Positions 33,656 through 37,417 of a stretch of DNA of 37,417 bases are shown here, in pieces. Under the pieces are notes generated by a model, which worked only from the letters and a program-made list of their open reading frames with translations, was not told the DNA's origin and made no database searches. Position numbers and translations under genes: made by a program. Source of the DNA: Acidisphaera sp. (GTDB lineage Bacteria > Pseudomonadota > Alphaproteobacteria > Acetobacterales > Acetobacteraceae); contig JAFAYM010000072.1 of NCBI GenBank assembly GCA_019240395.1, forward strand, positions 1 to 37,417. Direction: 5' to 3'. The stretch's first letter is position 1. The number at the start of each line of letters is the position of its first letter.

Positions 33656-33664
33656 GCCGCCGAA

Positions 33665-34822
33665 CTATACGCCCGCGGCGGCGGTGCGCGTCAACATGGA
33701 CGGAGTCCGTTGCGGCGGCGGCGTGCCGTTCCCGCCCCCGGCCGAACTTGCGGGGCCTTTCTCCGGCGCCGTCTTGCGCACGCCGCCGCTCCGCCGGAGC
33801 ATACGCAAGCCGCGCACCGGAAACCGCTGGGTGACGCGGGCCGGGTTGCCGAGCCCGGACACATCATGGCTGTCGGGCGCGTCGGGGAACGGCACGGCCC
33901 GTTGCTCACCGCCGGCCGGCGTCCAGTAGGCGATGCTGAACACCACGCCGGCGATCTCCACCGCCTCGCACACCTGCAAGTCCGCTGGGGGCAGCAGCGG
34001 GCTCGATTCCGCCAGCGGCTCGGTCACGATGAGCAATCGCTCGAGCACTCCACCGGAGGGCAGCATGGTGGCGAGCGGCAGGCACGGCAGTGCCGGCCGC
34101 GTGTCGAGCGGGAGCGGCGGCGGCACCTTCCCGAGGACCGCATCGCCGTCCGATCCGAGCAGCACGACCGCGAGATCCTGGTGAACGCGCCGTTCCGGCA
34201 CGGCGGCCTCGACCGCGACGCCGCCCATGACGAATACCTCGCGGTCCGACCGGTTCTCCAGGCGGTAGGGAAACACCAGGCACCCGGCTTCCCGCCGCGG
34301 CTGGCAAGACAGCAGCAGCTCGACGGGCTTGTCGCGCGGCGGCGGCGACGACGGCTGCCGCTCTCCCTGCGCGTCCATGCCGGCCTCGCGCAATGCGGCG
34401 TGCAGCACGCGATGCCGCTGCGCCGGCAGCCAATCCGCCGGGTCGAAGCTGACCGTGCTGCCGGTGCCGCCGCCGGTGCCGAGCACCGGCATGCCGTCGC
34501 GATCCAGCAGCCCCGTCGGCAGCCCGGCGGCGGTGGCGCCCCGCAGATCCGCCGGGCGGCTCCACGCGTTCGGCGGCATCGTCGCCGCTGGCGGCCTGGC
34601 AATCAGCACCGGCTGCGCCGCGGCAGCGATACGCTCCAATGTCGCGGCGAGATTTTCGTCGGTGGCGATGCTGCCCAATGCGCCGATCACCTCGCTCGCA
34701 TAGGTCCCGTCCCGCGGGTCGAGTCGCAGCCAGCCGCCCTCGCCGATATGCAGCTGCAGCTCCGCCTCGCGCAGCGTCACCTTCAAGGCGGGTCTCGGAT
34801 GGAATTGCCGGGTCGGGCGCAT
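33665..34822 (-). CDS. Hypothetical protein encoded next to vgrG (possible T6SS adaptor or effector)
   Basis: Protein of 385 residues that I do not recognise. The N-terminal 85 residues (ALKVTLREAELQLHIGEGG, then GSIATDENLAATLERIAAAAQ) look alpha-beta; the middle contains VSFDPADWLPAQRHRVLHAAL; the C-terminal half (about 190-330) is beta-rich, with LVFPYRLENRSDREVFVMGG, which resembles an Ig-like domain. The tail is basic and low in complexity. It has no signal peptide, no membrane helix and no clear enzyme motif. A good GGAGG precedes the ATG. It begins 17 bases after the vgrG stop, the position where VgrG-specific chaperones, adaptors or cargo effectors are usually encoded. Confidence 0.6.
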   Translation of the reverse strand: MRPTRQFHPRPALKVTLREAELQLHIGEGGWLRLDPRDGTYASEVIGALGSIATDENLAATLERIAAAAQPVLIARPPAATMPPNAWSRPADLRGATAAGLPTGLLDRDGMPVLGTGGGTGSTVSFDPADWLPAQRHRVLHAALREAGMDAQGERQPSSPPPRDKPVELLLSCQPRREAGCLVFPYRLENRSDREVFVMGGVAVEAAVPERRVHQDLAVVLLGSDGDAVLGKVPPPLPLDTRPALPCLPLATMLPSGGVLERLLIVTEPLAESSPLLPPADLQVCEAVEIAGVVFSIAYWTPAGGEQRAVPFPDAPDSHDVSGLGNPARVTQRFPVRGLRMLRRSGGVRKTAPEKGPASSAGGGNGTPPPQRTPSMLTRTAAAGV

Positions 34823-34839
34823 CGCCGATCCTCCGAGGA

Positions 34840-37417
34840 TTACGGATTGCCGGGATCGGCGGCCGACGGCTCGTGCAGCGGGCTCATCGTCACCGCCCCC
34901 GCGGATTCGCAACTGCCGCCGGAATTCTTGTAGATCATCGGACCGCTGACATAGATGCCGCCAGGCTCGATGCTGATGAAGCTGGTGTCGCCGACCGTCA
35001 GCACGATCTTCTTCTGCGCGTAATAGACGATCGTATCGGCCGCCGCGGTGAGCCGGCCGCCGACGCTGGTGCCCCAGTTGCCGTCGACCTTCAGGTTGAT
35101 GTCCTTGGTGACTTCGAGCTGATAGCCCTTCTCCACCAGCTCGTAGCGATCCTTGACGATGTGCAGGTCGTATTCGCCCCACACCTTCGCCTTCGAATCA
35201 CCCGAGGTCTCGCCGGTCTGCGGATCCTTGCCGCCGACGATCTGGTGGCGATCGCCTCCCGTTGTCTCGAAATGCGAGCCGAAAGCGGTGACGTCGAGCC
35301 GACCCTGCGAGCGGATGAGCGTCTGCGGGTGCTTTGGATCGTCGTCGAAGCGGAGCAGGTGGAATTTCGTGTTCTTGTCCTTCTGGCCGAAGATGCGGGT
35401 GCGCACGCCGCTGCGCGTGAGGTTGGGGCCGCCGGTCAGGTCCATCAGGTCCGACATCTTGTTGACCTTCTTGGTGTCGGTCTTGTCGGGGAATGGCAGG
35501 TTGGAATCCCCGGAGCTGTCGACGTGGTAGACGCGGCCGGTGACGATCGGCCGGTCCGGGTCGCCGTCGACGAAGCTGACGACCACCTCATCGCCGACGC
35601 GCGGCAGGAATTGCGCGCCGAACTGCGCGCCGCCCCAGGCGTCGCCGACGAACAGCCAGGCGGTGTTGTTGCCGACCAGGAATTGCGGCGCGTCCTGGCT
35701 GCCGTCGGCGGCAGCGCCCGGCGGCGCGCGGTCCCACGGGAAGCGGACGCGGATGCGGCCCAGCTTGTCGGCGTAGAGCGTGCCCTTCTGGGCGATGCCG
35801 TTCTCGCCGATCACCGTCGCGAGGTGGGGCCCGAAGATCTGCGCGGGCCTGGCGGTGGGCAGCGGCGGGGCAAAATTGCCGCGATCGAGCGGGGTGGCGA
35901 CGAAGCTGACACCGCAGGCGTCGGCATCGACAGACTTCAGCAGATGCTTGAGGAAATTCTCGACACCATTGGTGAACTTGGTGATCGCATTGTTGACGTC
36001 GGACAGCAAGGTCTTGTGGTGGAAAAGGCGAGCGATCAGATCGGGGATGAGAAGAACGACATCGACGACCCCTTTGACGATGTACGAGAGCCCGGTGATG
36101 ATGGTGTTGAGGATCGGCAGCAGATCCTGCAACACCCCGGTCATGTTGGGCATATACGCGGACAGGAAGCCGATGGCGCCATCGGCAAACCAGCTGCCGA
36201 ATCCCGGCTTGTTGCTGCTTGGGGCATTCTGATATTCGGCCAGCCCCGCTGCCGCCATGGAAACCGCGAGGTTCGGCTGTTGCAGACTGGTGACCTGGTT
36301 GGCGAATCCGGCCGCCGGCCCAAAGATGTCGTCCACCAGCGCTTCCAGACCGAAGAAGCCCTTGCGGCTCACCACATAGACATAGTCCCGATCATAGGCA
36401 TTCAGTGACATGCGCGTGATCAGGTAATTGGTCGATTTCGGGTTGTCGTCACCCTTCAGATAGCAGAACACCTTTGCCGCATAGAAAGACGGGTTCTTGG
36501 TGGTCGCTGAAACAGTGAAAACCTGGCCTTGCGCCACCTCAATGCTCGTCATCGCATCGTCGGTGGCGTCCTTGTTGCTGTCGATGCCGGAATCCGGCCA
36601 GACCTCCTGCACGAAGCTCGTCGTCGGCCCGACCGTGTCGGCGGGCGAGTTGATGATGTCGTGATCCTTGTCGACTTCGGTGCGGGCTTCGTCGACGGAT
36701 TGCAGCGGCTGCGTCGGCAAGACGGTGTTGAAGTCACCCGTACGGGCCAGGCGCGGCGCCGGCGTGTAGGTACGCGTCAGGCCGAAGATGATTTCCCAGT
36801 CCTGGATGGAGCCCTGGTCGAACAGGCTGCGCGGATCGGGGTGATTGTTGAAGACGCTGCAGGCCTTGAAGCCGGTGGTCTTCTGGAAATCCTGGCCCTC
36901 CCAGTCCTGGGATTTGTCGGCCGGCGTCGGCTTCACCGTTCCCTTGGCGAGCACCATGGTTTCGAGATCGCCGGCTCCATCGTGATCGAAATAGTACCAG
37001 ATGGAAAACCGGTTCATCAGCCGGGAGAGAAAGTTGAATGTGCTCTCGCCGTACTGGACGCAATGCTCCATCTTCGGAAAGTCGTCGGCGTTCAGGTGGG
37101 GCATGCTGAGATAGTTCTTCAGGTTCACCCCTTTGAAGTCGTCCATGCAGCTCTGCATGATCGAGAGCACGTTCTGCTTTTCGAAGATGCGGTAGCGGAT
37201 CTCCTGATCCATGATCATGAAGGCGGGAACCAGCCGGCCCGCGAACACATTGAAGTCCCGCCCGAACGTGCGGTGGAAGCGGTCCTGCCTGATGAAATTC
37301 AGGAACACGCCCTTGCGCTGCTGGTAGGTGAAGTTGAATTTGGCGATCTGCTCGCGGTCCTCGCTGAGATCCTCGGTTCGCACGCTCACGGTGGCGGCGG
37401 TGTTGATGAGCGATTTC
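34840..37417 (-). CDS. Type VI secretion system spike protein VgrG (N-terminus beyond window)
   Basis: Most of a VgrG/TssI spike protein; the reading frame stays open to the window edge, so the true start is upstream. Numbered from the internal GTG at 37389, the gp27-like region has CVQYGESTFNFLSRLMNRFS (about 110-130). The gp5-like OB fold follows at about 515-570 (GTLYADKLGRIRVRFPWDR), then VVVSFVDGDPDRPIVTGRVY and a beta-helix C-terminus ending GGIYVSGPMIYKNSGGS. Between these parts (about 342-494) is an unusual helical, hydrophobic insertion. The N-terminal half has lower GC than the C-terminal half. VgrG caps the Hcp tube and carries effectors out of the cell. Confidence 0.9.
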   Translation of the reverse strand, partial: KSLINTAATVSVRTEDLSEDREQIAKFNFTYQQRKGVFLNFIRQDRFHRTFGRDFNVFAGRLVPAFMIMDQEIRYRIFEKQNVLSIMQSCMDDFKGVNLKNYLSMPHLNADDFPKMEHCVQYGESTFNFLSRLMNRFSIWYYFDHDGAGDLETMVLAKGTVKPTPADKSQDWEGQDFQKTTGFKACSVFNNHPDPRSLFDQGSIQDWEIIFGLTRTYTPAPRLARTGDFNTVLPTQPLQSVDEARTEVDKDHDIINSPADTVGPTTSFVQEVWPDSGIDSNKDATDDAMTSIEVAQGQVFTVSATTKNPSFYAAKVFCYLKGDDNPKSTNYLITRMSLNAYDRDYVYVVSRKGFFGLEALVDDIFGPAAGFANQVTSLQQPNLAVSMAAAGLAEYQNAPSSNKPGFGSWFADGAIGFLSAYMPNMTGVLQDLLPILNTIITGLSYIVKGVVDVVLLIPDLIARLFHHKTLLSDVNNAITKFTNGVENFLKHLLKSVDADACGVSFVATPLDRGNFAPPLPTARPAQIFGPHLATVIGENGIAQKGTLYADKLGRIRVRFPWDRAPPGAAADGSQDAPQFLVGNNTAWLFVGDAWGGAQFGAQFLPRVGDEVVVSFVDGDPDRPIVTGRVYHVDSSGDSNLPFPDKTDTKKVNKMSDLMDLTGGPNLTRSGVRTRIFGQKDKNTKFHLLRFDDDPKHPQTLIRSQGRLDVTAFGSHFETTGGDRHQIVGGKDPQTGETSGDSKAKVWGEYDLHIVKDRYELVEKGYQLEVTKDINLKVDGNWGTSVGGRLTAAADTIVYYAQKKIVLTVGDTSFISIEPGGIYVSGPMIYKNSGGSCESAGAVTMSPLHEPSAADPGNP

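Noticed and set aside
37387-37389. GTG at 37389 as the true vgrG start
   Set aside because: The frame stays open to the window edge and upstream codons read KSLINTAATVSV, which fits continued VgrG N-terminal sequence. The normal N-terminal domain would be incomplete with this start.

Overview
The window is high-GC DNA with compact gene spacing, alternative GTG/TTG starts and many stop/start overlaps. The order rpmH-rnpA-yidD-yidC-engB, the Tat-type binding proteins, and palindromic intergenic elements of a kind I associate with Acetobacteraceae and Rhizobiales all suggest an alphaproteobacterium. Acetobacteraceae (Rhodospirillales) is the best guess; it rests on pattern recognition, not on a marker search.

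Layout. (1) 1-5750: a divergent catabolic locus. Leftward are a TauB/SsuB-like ATPase, a permease and an acyl-CoA dehydrogenase cut by the window edge. Rightward are the NMT1-like binding protein, a two-domain MaoC/FAS1-like hydratase and a CaiB/BaiF CoA transferase. Together they look like uptake, CoA activation, dehydrogenation and hydration of an unknown organic acid. (2) 5796-12907: a GntR/FCD regulator divergent from an MmgE/PrpD protein and an MFS carrier, followed downstream by a secreted alpha/beta hydrolase and a Rieske oxygenase. (3) 12981-16180 (minus): the housekeeping membrane-insertion operon rpmH-rnpA-yidD-yidC-engB with a clear sigma70-like promoter. (4) 16366-21537: a TVP38/TMEM64 membrane protein beside a MerA-like flavoprotein, an orphan histidine kinase, trans-aconitate methyltransferase and a DsbA-family oxidoreductase. 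(5) 21682-25025: a large beta-propeller-like protein of unknown role, an SDR and YaiI. (6) 25033-27788 (minus): a Fe3+-type ABC importer without an ATPase. (7) 27951-32506: a GarR-like dehydrogenase, a GarL/HpaI-like aldolase and a complete PAAT-type ABC importer in one operon. (8) 32740-37417 (minus): a DUF2189 membrane protein, an unknown protein and a type VI VgrG spike that runs off the window edge.

The most unusual items are the VgrG, a family of short hairpin-rich elements, and the three-repeat site in front of the gntR gene. The VgrG carries a hydrophobic insertion of about 150 residues and has a break in base composition. The hairpin elements sit at gene ends and encode the C-terminal tails of two unrelated proteins. 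No stretch over 300 bases lacks a gene. No tRNA, rRNA, CRISPR array, transposase or integrase was seen.
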